DNA of 64,000 bases from Branchiostoma floridae (taxonomy: Eukaryota; Chordata; Leptocardii; Amphioxiformes; Branchiostomatidae), in the NCBI RefSeq assembly GCF_000003815.2, contig NC_049996.1:7790012-7854011 (forward strand), written 5' to 3'. Shown here in pieces: positions 56,101 to 64,000 of the stretch. Numbering within the stretch: position 1 is the first letter of the stretch; every line of letters starts with the position of its first letter. Below the pieces are notes generated by a model, which saw nothing but the letters and a program-made list of their open reading frames with translations, was not told where the DNA came from and ran no database searches. The translations under genes and the position numbers were made by a program.

Positions 56101-59100
56101 GTCTCTCTGTCTGTCTCTGTCTTTTTGTCTCTCTGTCTCTCTCTGCCTCTCTGCAGCTGTCTCCCTCTGTCTTTGTCTCTCTTTGTCTCTCGCTCTCTCT
56201 GTTTCTGTCTCTCTGTCTCTCTCTCTTTCTCAGAGTGATACAGAATACAAATCTTCATGTGTTGTATGTATTAATTGGAGTGAGCTGGGTGTTAGTGGTT
56301 CAATCCTTGTCCACCATATATACACATCAATACAGAACTAGCGTCTACAAACATTACAGCCAGTTTACTCACAGCAGGCCTCGTCACTGCCATCCAAACA
56401 ATCCTCCACATCGTCACATCTAGCATCTTGTACTTGTCCACTCGGTTCACCATAGCAGGGAATGTGGGTATTGGCACACATTTTTTGTGAATCTATACAC
56501 TCTCCATTGCTGCAGGCCAGCCTTCCTTGACGCTCGCCTGTATGAAGTATAAAATGACGTAATTCTTTTTATAACATATCTTCATTTTTGAAAAAAAAAG
56601 GGTTGCAGTTAAAAAACATAAAACATTTTTGTTGTGATTCTTGAAATTGCAGCAAATACACAGAAAGGATAGCCATGGCTTTTGCACAACAGAAAGTCAG
56701 CTGAATAGGCCACCCAGGCGTTTGAAAATAGACAAATAAACAAACAAACAAACAATCAAACAAACAGGCATAATTGCATCATGTTTTCCCGTAGCCCCTT
56801 TTCAGGCTACTCGTACACAATGATATATCATATAACAAAGAATAAGATATAAAAGGAAGCAAAAACAATATATTTCCTATCGGGGAAAGAAAGAATACAC
56901 ATTCAGTTATTGATGTACATGAAACAAATACACAATCCAGGAAGAGAATAACTAACAAAAATTTCTATAAAATCATTAGAAAACGAAAGTGGGAAATATG
57001 TGATGAAAATGAGTACTTAAAACTGACCTTGGGAAATTTGAAGGTCAAGCACATGAAAGTGAGATAATATGCACCTGACTTAACAAATCTGCAAGACCAA
57101 GAGAAAGGCAAAGAAATGGGAAGAAACATGTGTCCATAATTACAGCAGTTCTGCTCGTCCGTATTGTCTCCACAGTCGTCTGTACCGTCGCACACCTCTG
57201 CCTTGTTGATGGTGACTCCACTCGGACAGATCTCTTTATCTACATTCAAGAAGAGAAGTCAGAGGATCGGTGACAATGTCTCTACACTACTAATTTACGT
57301 AGATTGTAATTTTTAGACATAAGCATTTGCACGAGTTTCATGAAATTTACATTAAGTTTATGAAAAACGTATTCGTAGTTAAAACGTACGAGGGTAAGGC
57401 AACTATCTCACAGAGCTCTGTTTGTTAATTAACTGGTCCAAATTTGTAGCCTGACATTGCGTTTACTTTATAATTTCCAAAAAGGTTCAATTCGCAAAAT
57501 TTTTTGAATGGACCAGAACTAGTAGTATCGCCAACAAGAGCGGTCACTTCATACTGCACTGGTATCACTACTATTTCAAATAAAGATATTTCGTATTTAC
57601 GTTGGGAACAAAACATAGAAAATCGAGCAGATTAAAATGGGACTGAGCAGAGCACTTGGGACTAATGCTTGTAGCCTTTCACAGACTACACCTATATATC
57701 AGATATTTTGTAAAAATGTTCCTTGTTACCCAACGGATCATTATACCCCCCCCCCCCCCAGTGGGAGTCTTCATGCTTCATTGAAAATTTAAAAAAAATC
57801 TTAAAATCCCGGGTTTTTCTTTGAAAAAAAAACGGGATTTTTTTGGGGGGTCCAAATAAAATCCCGGGTTTTCTTTGAAAAAAAAACGGGATTTTTTGGG
57901 GGTGCCCAAATAAAATCCCGGGTTTTCTTTTAAAGAAACGGGATTTTTTCGAATACCCTGATAAAATCCCGGGTTTTTTAATTAAAGAAACAGGATTTTT
58001 TGCTACTAACTTCTAAGGACACTGTCAGATAAACTGTGCCAGACTATATGTTAATAAGAATGGGAAGTTAAGTCATTATCAATGGCACTGAAAGTAGCAG
58101 GCACGTTTTACCTGGGGTACAGACTCGGGTCTATATCAGAACCACTGTACGTTGCGGTTTACATCATGTTGTTGTGACTTCAGTGATTAATGAGCAGAAT
58201 GCTGCTGATGATAATAGTCATAAATTGATGTAAGGAGGGGTGCAGATGTGTGATTATCATTGTGAAAAGGTAGACGAAGTAATGTTTGAACTTAAAGAAA
58301 GTACAGAAAACGTGTCTTGATTCATATTCTTATGTGCAAAATATGTGACACACTCCTGGTCTGTATCAACAAGTTCTTGTGCTGAAACTGTGTTCCACAC
58401 ACACACGCACGCACGTCGTAGAATAGGTAACTGCAACTAGGTAACTACCCGTAAAGGCGCAGTCACATAGGTCCTGCGATTGTTGTATGATTTTGATGCC
58501 ATGAGATTTTCAAGCAGGTTGTGCAAGAACAAACCACCGACATGGATCAAAAACAGCATTTTGTGTACCAAGACAGTTGATACGTACATTTTTGTGCGGC
58601 CAAATACCTTTAGTTAGCGATCGTACAGCGATCGCACGCGCTATATGTGACCGCGCCTTATACCCGCCTCACATTAGGCGCGATTCGATCGGAAGACTAG
58701 TTTACGAGCTCTAAATGACATTTTCGTGAGTAAGACGTCCGGTGTTCTCACGATCATCTTGCGATTTTTAGGTATCGCCGGCAATTTTCAGGAGTCTTAC
58801 GACGGTCGCGGTGCAGCGAAACATGTTATTAACATAAGCGATAAGTCGCAGGAGATCTCCGAGATCGCAGAGCTCGTTACCGAGTCGCAGATCGTGCGTG
58901 CAAATCGTGCGTACCTCGCAAGGGTATCGGCCAATAGTCTTGCGTCAATCCAACGATTGAAGACCGATAGGCGAGCACAGACATAGTTATTAATCATCGA
59001 ACGCAAATCGGATGGCGAACGCCCGTTAGTCGGGCGACGTTCGGGTGACGTTCATCCGACTTCCGATTGTTTACAAATATTGAATTTCTGGGAATGTGAG

Positions 59101-62100
59101 GGTGATTCTAACATTGTGGCCCCTGTGGCAGTATGTAGGCTGGCTTTGTGACACACTTTCCTTTCTTGTGTCATTTCCATTATGCCCGCACATTCCATTC
59201 ATTGGTTACAAAGTTAAGATTTACAAAGATTCCGACAACAAAATGAGCAACATTTATTGATCTCTTGCCTTTTTTGAGGAAAGTTTTGTATTCCCTTGTC
59301 CGCGTGCAAGAGGTCATGGGAGTTTCATTATCATAGATTTATTCACCGTCGATCGCACGAGGTTCGCCTATATGTGAGGGGAACAGGTTTTGGGCGAAAG
59401 ATACGCAAGACCATCTTAAGATCTTAAAATCAGCCGACCTTCCTGCGATCGCGAAGTACGTCCGAAGATCATATATAATGTGAGGCGGGTATTAATACGA
59501 GACCTGACGTATGTTTGTTCTACGACGTCTCTGCAAATAAGTAAATGAACTATAAACTTGTCATCATTCAGCCTAGTTGGTCATAATCTCCTGCCCGCGA
59601 AACAGTGTACAAAGACTATGAAATTGCAAGACACAGCTGATACAATTAATTGTTATATTTCTTTATTCGTTTTCAATCTTGCAATCTCTGTGTGGACAAA
59701 TATGTCACATTGGCCGTAGAAGAACTTTATTGCACGACAGTTGTACACGGTACAATGCATGGCAACAATTATTACACCAAGTACAAAATAGAGGTCATCA
59801 TCATCGGTCGACGTGCTTACACACGACGGGGTTATACCGCCCCTTACGGAGTCACATACCATTTCGTATGGCTAGTTACAAGATGTGCCAGGTGAATCAT
59901 GTAAATCACTGTGTTGCTGATACGAGACAGAGGTTCGCCAGGCCTCCATCCTTGTGATTTGCAGTGAATCACCAACTCCAGACAGCAAGATTTGCACCAT
60001 CGCACACCGCACGTTCGGTGGGTTCAAGTGCGCGGGGTGTTGCTCTCCCTAAACACAGGACCTTCATTTCACGCTCTATCTGAGGGACAGCTGTAGCCGA
60101 AGCTAGACCATAGCTAAACCCATACAGTCCTACATTTTCACGATTACCAAGAAGCGAGAAGAAGCCGAACTTCTTTGTTTGACTAGATCTGTGATACTTT
60201 TATGCATATACATATGTTTTTTTGTCTTGTTGTGACCTGTACTTAGCTCTGTTGGGCAAAAATGTACAATAAAGGTCTTTATTCATTCATTCAATAACTG
60301 AATGTGGGGCGAAGGCACACTTTTTAATCACGTAACGTGTGACATACCATCAAGCAGCGACGCGTTTTGCTGAGTATAATGGAGTGTATCGATATTTTTG
60401 TTTCGAGACGATATCGTTAGCCTGGAAACCATACCCCAACCTCAAAAATATCTTTTTTGTTGGGGTCTGGCAGGATGGCTGTAGAAATGTTCTCGAAGGT
60501 CCTTGCTCAGAGGGAGGAGAACCTAGGATTTATGACCACTCACACCACAGGTAGCCAGCTACAACGCACCACAGTTGGTCAGCAGGCTATCACAGTAGCG
60601 AATCAGGTATTTGGTGGCCACTGTTATGGATTCAAAAAATACAGTTGGAGGTCATTAACCAATCATGGCAGGGGTGTAATTACCTCCTGCTGATCCTGTG
60701 CTGTTCTATTGGTGGAGTTTTTTGCCCACTATAAGGTGTAAAATTGAGAACCCGGCCTATGCCATCCGGCCAGACCCCTGCACGATAGATACTTGAGACC
60801 GGGCTGGGGGTTGGTAACCAGGCTACGATATCGTATACGTATAACGATATCGTTTTAATCGAAAATTACGTATACCGTAGACGTATTAAGGTACGTTTTT
60901 GATATGATATTTTGACACGGAAATGATGCCATAAAAGGCATGATAAAATGATACGTCTATCGTAGCGCGCGAGCTGGCCCATTTGGTTGCAGCGCGTTAA
61001 AGTATGGTCATACCCCCGTCCGGACAATGGGAACGACCATTTAAATGAAGCTTTTCGTGCAAAGTATCATCACACCATCGTCCGGCAATGGGAACGACCA
61101 AATACGTCAGCACAACGTTTTATCATTAGCACAGTGACACGCGGTAAGACATGCCAGGCGGATTTCATAACAGAATTAAGTCAAATCCAAACCAACATTA
61201 AAGGAAAATTATTCACCAGTAGCTGATAATGTTACAATGACTGCAATAATGTCTTGACAAAAGATTTAAGGAATGTCTGTTCATGATAAATTCTTTTTGA
61301 TCGCGCTGACAGCATGATCCTGTCAACAATGCAAGTTTTCCCACAGTTTACATGATCATCATGTCAACAATGCAAATAGCCACTCCCAAAGATGGCTACA
61401 AAGATCATGCTATTGAAGTATCGTAAATAGACAAACTGTCGTGATGCTGCTACGAATACTCTACAGAAATATCGTAAGTTGGGCAAACTGTCATGATTCT
61501 GCTTAGGTACACGCTACTAAGACAGTAAGTCGGGCAAACTGTCGTGAAACTGTAAAGAAACAAGCTGTAACTGAGAAAGAGAAGAATGTTGAAAGATATA
61601 TGTTATGCTAAATAAAGACCGAATTTGCATAATAAATGAGAAAATGCTATGATGCCATTGTGATAAATGATGGGAACTTCTTACTTGTATCATTTGGAAG
61701 TTATGTACAGGTGAACATAATTGAACATTAATTATGAAAATAAGGTCCTCATTTGCATAAATTATCAGAAATTGCGATGAACGCCTTCTTTCATATAGAT
61801 GGGGACATGACCAAGTAATATAATTTATGCAAATAAGAACCTTATTTGCACAATTAATGACAATACAGCAGTTGTAAAAGATGGAATTATTTGGTGAAGA
61901 TATGGGGTATGATTTGCAAGGATAACGCTATATACTACCCCAGTAACCCTCAAACAGTCTTCTACACTCTCACTCGCTCACTCACTCACTCACTCACTCA
62001 CTCACTCACTCACTCACTCACTCACTCACTCACTCACTCACTCACTCACTCTCTCTCTCTCTTTCCCTCTCTCTAGATCTCACACACACACAGACACACA

Positions 62101-63159
62101 CACACATGTACACACACACACATGTACACACACACACACACACAGTCACACACATGTATACATGTATACATACATACACACAAACGCTACATATTCTCGC
62201 TTGGCGAGGGTTATTTTCTACAAGGAGGCTTCGAGAGCGTAGCAAATGTACCTATTTGACAGACGAAGGGCTTTTGATGATCGCAGTTAGTGTCGTCCCA
62301 TTTGAAGCCTTCACCCTGCCAGAGTTGCCCACATTGCTCATCAACATTGTTGGGCTCTCCCGGTGCCCAGTTGGTGAAGCCACTGTTAACCGCTGTACCA
62401 TCAGACCATGTCCACCCTCCCTATACAATGAAAAGTCATGCAGTTGTCAGAAAGCATATCAAAGCGTATCTTTTGCTTAAAACTATTATTAAAAGAAACT
62501 CATTTACGTCAAGCGGCTTTCATCAGATGAAAACTGATGACTGCTCCTTGTTCCTGTCGATACAAAAGTCCCGTTGACAAAGAAAAATTCCGCAAATGCC
62601 AGTGAGGATTAGGCATATTTTTCCACTTTTCTATTTTTTTTTTCTGACATAGATAAGCCCTTTTTTGCATGCACCGAATTGAAATTGTGGCCGCTATTTG
62701 TCTGCATGCTGTCACCCTGCCTGTATGCCGCACGTCCTGTCTATCTATGTTGGAAGAAAGTTTGTATTGTTCTATAGAATTTATATTCAGTCTTTGTGTA
62801 GAATGACATCAATGAAATACATGAAGAAAAAAAATTTAGCCAGATGCAAGGTCATATAAAAACAACGAACAAAAATGACGGAAGAAAATTTAAAAAAATG
62901 ATAGATTGGGGAGCAAACAGACAAAATACATTCTTATCAGGCGTGACACTCACTGTCATTTGTAGAAGTCCAATCCAATAATCTGTACCAGCATTAACCT
63001 CCGCAATCATAGCGACAAGGAAGTCCTGCAGATCCTGTGACTTCACAACGGCAAGACGGCCTCCATCTGCGGCACAGGTCTGGGCAGCAGCGTCGTACGT
63101 CATGCTCACCGCAACAACCTTGTACCAGGTTCCACTTCGCTCTGTGTACCCTTGAAACC
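41757..63159 (-). CDS. Gene 3: C-type lectin-LDLa-kringle-SMB 7TM receptor, 5' end not seen
   Basis: The rightmost paralogue and the only one whose visible exons are all open. In order: C-type lectin exons (62954-63159, 62252-62420), three LDLa exons (57144-57239, 56373-56537, 55938-56033), kringle (55562-55801), half-kringle (45737-45927 or longer), SMB (45280-45415) and 7TM exon (41757-44157). The lectin domain ends in phase 1 and joins the LDLa exons in frame. That the lectin exons belong to this gene is inferred from strand, order and phase; about 4.9 kb separates them from the LDLa exons. No signal-peptide exon was found; it may lie beyond 64000 or in 63160-64000. Predicted role: cell-surface receptor with carbohydrate- and protein-binding ectodomain. 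Confidence 0.72.
44158..45279. other. Gene 3 intron between SMB and 7TM exons
   Basis: Matches 12827-13822, with an extra stretch of about 130 bases (about 45062-45185) near an AATAAAGCTTG. No gene was seen. Confidence 0.5.
45280..45415 (-). CDS. Gene 3 somatomedin-B exon
   Basis: A 136-base exon, acceptor GTCTTCTTAG, donor CA|GTAAGTAAAC. Encodes CGGDYTCAESFPSRLCYCDE and DCSFFGDCCQDFQ. Compared with gene 2 it has two extra residues in the leader (GSRSVGQDC) and a more canonical SMB sequence. Several amino-acid changes are packed into this exon although the flanking introns are almost identical, so the exon may have evolved fast. Confidence 0.9.
45416..45736. repeat. Gene 3 intron with a short (GAGT)n run
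   Basis: Contains GAGT/GATT units at about 45553-45636, a reduced version of the 14.5-kb array in gene 2. Confidence 0.75.
45737..45927 (-). CDS. Gene 3 half-kringle exon
   Basis: Encodes VCQRWDSQSPHSHPHTPQAH, GLDENFCRNPD, RPWCYTTDESKRWDFC and MECAG. Donor GCTG|GTATGAGAG is phase 1. As in gene 2, the nearest acceptor gives a phase-2 start, while the acceptor one unit upstream (exon start 46030) gives a phase-1 start compatible with the kringle exon at 55562 and an open frame. Which one is used cannot be told from sequence alone. Confidence 0.75.
45858..46150. repeat. 103-bp kringle-exon repeat, gene 3 (three units)
   Basis: Units spaced 103 bases apart with the same acceptor-plus-exon composition as 15185-15780. 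The array appears to continue at 52955-53110 on the far side of the LINE, so the LINE probably inserted into it. Confidence 0.88.
46158..47145 (-). mobile_element. CR1/L2-like LINE, 3' part
   Basis: Encodes the late reverse-transcriptase region in broken frames: STMNVGYVDNVEMSRTLL (a changed YADD box), then KASRRLHFLRLLTKQ, YVSLVRPFLHS and QRVQQRALKIF, typical of the thumb and connection region of non-LTR retrotransposons. It ends with a minus-strand AATAAAGGATG tail near 46158. Frameshifts and a changed catalytic box show that it is dead. Confidence 0.82.
47154..50500. mobile_element. Nested insertion splitting the LINE
   Basis: Sequence between the two LINE parts, flanked by the 9-base direct repeat ACCATGCGG at 47145-47153 and 50501-50509, a candidate target duplication. 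It contains LINE-like tails (AACCTTTATT near 47229 and 48968) and a tRNA-like sequence at about 50263-50336, but no intact gene. The 129-codon plus frame at 49263-49652 has no recognised signature. Confidence 0.5.
50263..50336 (-). tRNA. tRNA-like sequence, probably pseudo-tRNA or SINE head
   Basis: On the minus strand it has a perfect box A (TGGCCGAGTGG), a box B (GGTTCGAGTCC) and a T7 run just downstream, as in a Pol III unit. The acceptor strands do not pair well and the anticodon arm is irregular, so a functional tRNA is doubtful. Confidence 0.45.
50510..52940 (-). mobile_element. CR1/L2-like LINE, 5' part
   Basis: Minus-strand frames, broken by shifts, give an N-terminal region (LLTNVRSLGNK-like, start of the AP endonuclease), the endonuclease middle (GGGTAVYSHVDIHTRRL), and early reverse transcriptase: MRPISLLSVLAKLMERCILK, DQYAYMRCSSTTIALV and TSGVPQGGVMSP. 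The order endonuclease then RT defines a non-LTR element. The remaining RT is at 46158-47145. The element sits within the 103-bp repeat array of gene 3. Confidence 0.85.
52955..53110. repeat. 103-bp kringle-exon repeat, remnant beyond the LINE
   Basis: Two partial units (GAGCCTGTGGTGTGTGAGGA and GAGCATGTGGTGTGTGGGGA) lie just 5' of the LINE, matching the array at 45858-46150. Confidence 0.85.
53263..54139. mobile_element. 877-bp MITE with TTA target duplication, absent from gene 2
   Basis: Inverted ends CCCTATCCAGACTGGG, flanked by TTA at 53260-53262 and 54140-54142. The gene 2 equivalent near 16434 reads ACTCGTTAACTATGG with a single TTA, an exact empty site. The interior is rich in TGACGTCA/TGACGTAA and has two copies of GCCATCTTGGATT; no coding frame. 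The insertion is younger than the duplication. Confidence 0.9.
54143..55561. other. Gene 3 intron, duplicated in gene 2
   Basis: Much of it matches 16435-17160 and 17602-17813. The stretch 54300-54780 has no counterpart in gene 2 and shows no gene; it may be another insertion. Confidence 0.5.
55562..55801 (-). CDS. Gene 3 kringle exon (complete)
   Basis: A 240-base exon, acceptor TATCCACAG, donor GAAG|GTAAATTC, phase 1-1. Encodes CYYLRDRGTSYRGRENRGNS, CQFWTSQYPHPH, GLEQNYCRNPDGKDRPWCY and IRWMYCEEVFAC. All kringle cysteines are present. It differs from gene 2 at about ten residues, mostly in the first half. Confidence 0.93.
55938..56033 (-). CDS. Gene 3 LDLa half-module exon next to the kringle
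   Basis: A 96-base exon, acceptor GTTCTCCAG, donor TGTG|GTACGTATGG, phase 1-1. Encodes [15 protein letters not shown] and GDNSDEQNC with four cysteines. Confidence 0.83.
56034..56372. repeat. Gene 3 intron with CT-rich run
   Basis: TCTC/TGTC tract at about 56093-56234, the counterpart of 318-444; otherwise non-coding. Confidence 0.75.
56373..56537 (-). CDS. Gene 3 LDLa exon, long variant
   Basis: A 165-base exon, acceptor TTCATACAG, donor TGCT|GTGAGTAAAC, phase 1-1. Two codons longer than gene 1 (extra Val-Gln in SGQVQDARC). The frame is open because the homopolymer has six bases. Ends [15 protein letters not shown]. Confidence 0.86.
56538..57143. other. Gene 3 intron
   Basis: Matches the gene 1 intron 746-1344 better than the gene 2 intron. 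No coding signal. Confidence 0.55.
57144..57239 (-). CDS. Gene 3 LDLa half-module exon (four cysteines)
   Basis: A 96-base exon, acceptor GAATGTAG, donor TGCT|GTAATTAT, phase 1-1. Encodes CPSGVTINKAEVC and [15 protein letters not shown]. This is the first exon of gene 3 with homology to genes 1 and 2; upstream the architectures differ. Confidence 0.84.
57240..57802. other. Gene 3 intron and end of array homology
   Basis: Similarity to genes 1 and 2 ends at about 57614. A C14-type run lies at about 57745-57758. No gene seen. Confidence 0.55.
57803..58010. repeat. Four hairpin-forming tandem units of about 54 bp
   Basis: AAAATCCCGGGTTTT starts at 57803, 57858, 57912 and 57963. In each unit AAAATCCCG and CGGGATTTTTT face each other across a poly-purine spacer, so every unit can fold into a stem of about 9-14 bases. 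No coding role is visible. Confidence 0.9.
58011..58453. other. Gene 3 intron, no recognised element
   Basis: Non-coding sequence with a short CACACA run near 58398; nothing else recognised. Confidence 0.5.
58454..58659. mobile_element. Small MITE next to Harbinger MITE copy 3
   Basis: Inverted ends AAGGCGCAGTCACATA and the inverse of AAGGCGCGGTCACATA bound about 200 bases, with AGCGATCGTACAGCGATCGC near the right end. Flanks suggest a TA-type target, but this is not certain. A related fragment is at about 6810-6900. Confidence 0.6.
58661..59491. mobile_element. Non-autonomous Harbinger element (MITE), copy 3
   Basis: Ends TACCCGCCTCACATTA and inverse, flanked by TTA at 58658-58660 and 59492-59494. 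Interior is close to copies 1 and 2 and to the termini of the full Harbinger. It is an independent insertion, as it lies outside the duplicated segment. Confidence 0.85.
59495..60408. other. Gene 3 intron with a LINE-tail fragment
   Basis: No gene is seen. The 60222-60297 part repeats the LINE-like tail at 22858-22940 and ends in ATTC units. Confidence 0.5.
60418..60825. mobile_element. 408-bp MITE with 9-bp target duplication
   Basis: Inverted ends TAGCCTGG/CCAGGCTA, extending imperfectly to about 24 bases. Flanked by CGATATCGT at 60409-60417 and 60826-60834. A 9-base duplication fits Mutator-like or related elements. No coding capacity. Confidence 0.8.
60835..62251. other. Gene 3 intron with direct repeat and simple repeats
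   Basis: A direct repeat (CCGTCCGGnCAATGGGAACGACCA) is at about 61015 and 61078. Simple repeats are (CACT)n at 61968-62050 and (CA)n-rich sequence at 62081-62185. No gene recognised. Confidence 0.6.
62252..62420 (-). CDS. Gene 3 C-type lectin domain, second exon
   Basis: Acceptor TTGTATAG, donor ATAG|GTACATTTG (phase 1). Encodes GGWTWSDGTAVNSGFTNWAP, GEPNNVDEQCGQLW, FKWDDTNCDH and KPFVCQI. The EPN motif is that of mannose/glucose-binding lectins; WND is replaced by WDD, which could still coordinate calcium. The cysteine pattern is that of the second half of a C-type lectin domain. The exon joins the LDLa exon at 57239 in frame. Confidence 0.88.
62421..62953. other. Intron inside the lectin domain
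   Basis: AT-rich; no other element recognised. Confidence 0.6.
62954..63159 (-). CDS. Gene 3 C-type lectin domain, first exon
   Basis: Acceptor GCCCCAACAG (phase 1), donor ACA|GTGAGTGTC (phase 0). Encodes GTWYKVVAVSMTYDAAAQTC, ADGGRLAVVKSQD and AGTDYWIGL, the WIGL landmark of the fold. Together with the second exon it gives a domain of about 120 residues, a normal length. Expected to bind sugar on the extracellular side. Confidence 0.88.
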
Positions 63160-64000
63160 CTGTTGGGGCACAAACGTATTAAGAGCCTCCCATGTAAAAA
63201 AAGGTGCTAAACAAAATCGCTAACCGTACATGTACATCGAAACAAGAAAGTCGTACGTATATAGAAGATAGTCATATGTTATACCATGAAACGTGACGTG
63301 TTAATAAAAAAATGACGACTACTTTATGTCATTTGTGACGTGAATGAAGTGGAAATGGTACTATTTTGCGCGGACATTTTTAACCCTATCTCTCCGCCCG
63401 GGTTAAAATCTAGTTTGCGAGGATTTGGAGTTTGCAACAGGGTCATTTAGGCGATAGCTTATGTCACGCATTAAGGAACATGTGACGTGTTTTGGTATGT
63501 CGGACGTGACGTGTAAAAGACGTCACGTACTTTGTGTAACACGTGGCGTAAATTAAACACAGATCTGTTGAAACACGTCATGCACATGCTACAAAGAGAC
63601 CAGTCATCAGGCACTAAATCGTTAACTAAGTTATTGATAAAGAGACGTCACGGATCTTGCACGTAGCCTGTGACGTGTTTGGAATAGGTCGGACGTCACG
63701 TATTTTACGTCCCATGTGACATGAATTTAGGAAAAAATCACCTATATAGCTCCCGTATTTTTTAAATAAATATATTGCCATACCACTCCTATATATCTTA
63801 TAGCGTATTTAGTGAAATCTTTATTGTGTAACATGTAATATGGGTAGTTTGTTATTTATTTTATTTCGACAAAAACATTTGCACTTGTCTCCGATGTCGA
63901 AGCATTTTTTTCCCTGTCTACCAGCCGTTTCCTACCTAGCCGAAGAAACTCTACTCTACTCTACTCTGTTCAATGTGAGGTAAAAATCCCTTCTGCGGAA
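63160..64000. other. Upstream of the lectin exon, with a GACGT-rich block
   Basis: No exon was identified. From about 63290 to 63720 the motif ACGTC/GACGT occurs about fifteen times, often as GTGACGTG or GACGTCACG. A signal-peptide exon for gene 3 is not visible here. Confidence 0.6.

Larger units (their letters stand above)
34886..57614. repeat. Segmental duplication, right copy
   Basis: Direct copy of 3763-21030. It is longer because of a LINE (46.16-52.94 kb), a MITE (53263-54139) and an insert at 35127-35363. Homology stops at about 57614 (GGGAACAAAAC), before the six-cysteine LDLa exon that genes 1 and 2 carry. Confidence 0.88.

Overview
The window is animal genomic DNA, most likely from a cephalochordate (amphioxus, Branchiostoma). 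That assignment is an inference from small phase-1 exons carrying LDLa, kringle, somatomedin-B, C-type-lectin and discoidin-like modules spliced to family-B-type seven-transmembrane receptors, from dense DNA-transposon and LINE debris, and from two assembly gaps (3476-3762 and 38655-38762). All host genes that can be recognised lie on the minus strand.

Three tandem, head-to-tail paralogues of one mosaic receptor fill the window. Gene 1 (left, partial) has a signal-peptide exon at 4453-4537 and four LDLa exons at 2109-151, then runs off the left edge. Gene 2 (35902 down to 10265) has a signal peptide, a discoidin-like exon, four LDLa exons, kringle, half-kringle, somatomedin-B and a 7TM exon. 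It carries two stop codons and two frameshifts, so it looks like a pseudogene. Gene 3 (63159 down to 41757) has a C-type lectin domain in place of the discoidin-like exon and first LDLa exon, then three LDLa exons, kringle, half-kringle, SMB and an open 7TM exon. Almost all module junctions are phase 1, so the modules can be exchanged without breaking frame. A segment of about 17-23 kb (3763-21030 versus 34886-57614) is directly duplicated and very similar by eye. The two copies therefore calibrate which insertions came before or after the duplication.

Mobile DNA explains much of the rest. A complete, apparently autonomous Harbinger element (23027-28093) has a TAA target duplication, a two-exon DDE transposase and a convergent four-exon MADF/Myb-like partner gene. 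Three related non-autonomous derivatives lie at 6013-6805, 37377-38175 and 58661-59491. The Harbinger lies inside a larger structure bounded by diverged inverted arms (about 21.05-22.53 kb and 33.37-34.34 kb), which also holds a satellite of about 222 bp (28.44-32.29 kb). A degenerate CR1/L2-like LINE (46.16-52.94 kb) is split by a nested insertion. Several MITEs have visible target duplications or an empty site in the paralogous segment. Within gene 2 and gene 3 the 5' part of a kringle exon, with its splice acceptor, has been amplified as a 103-bp tandem repeat.
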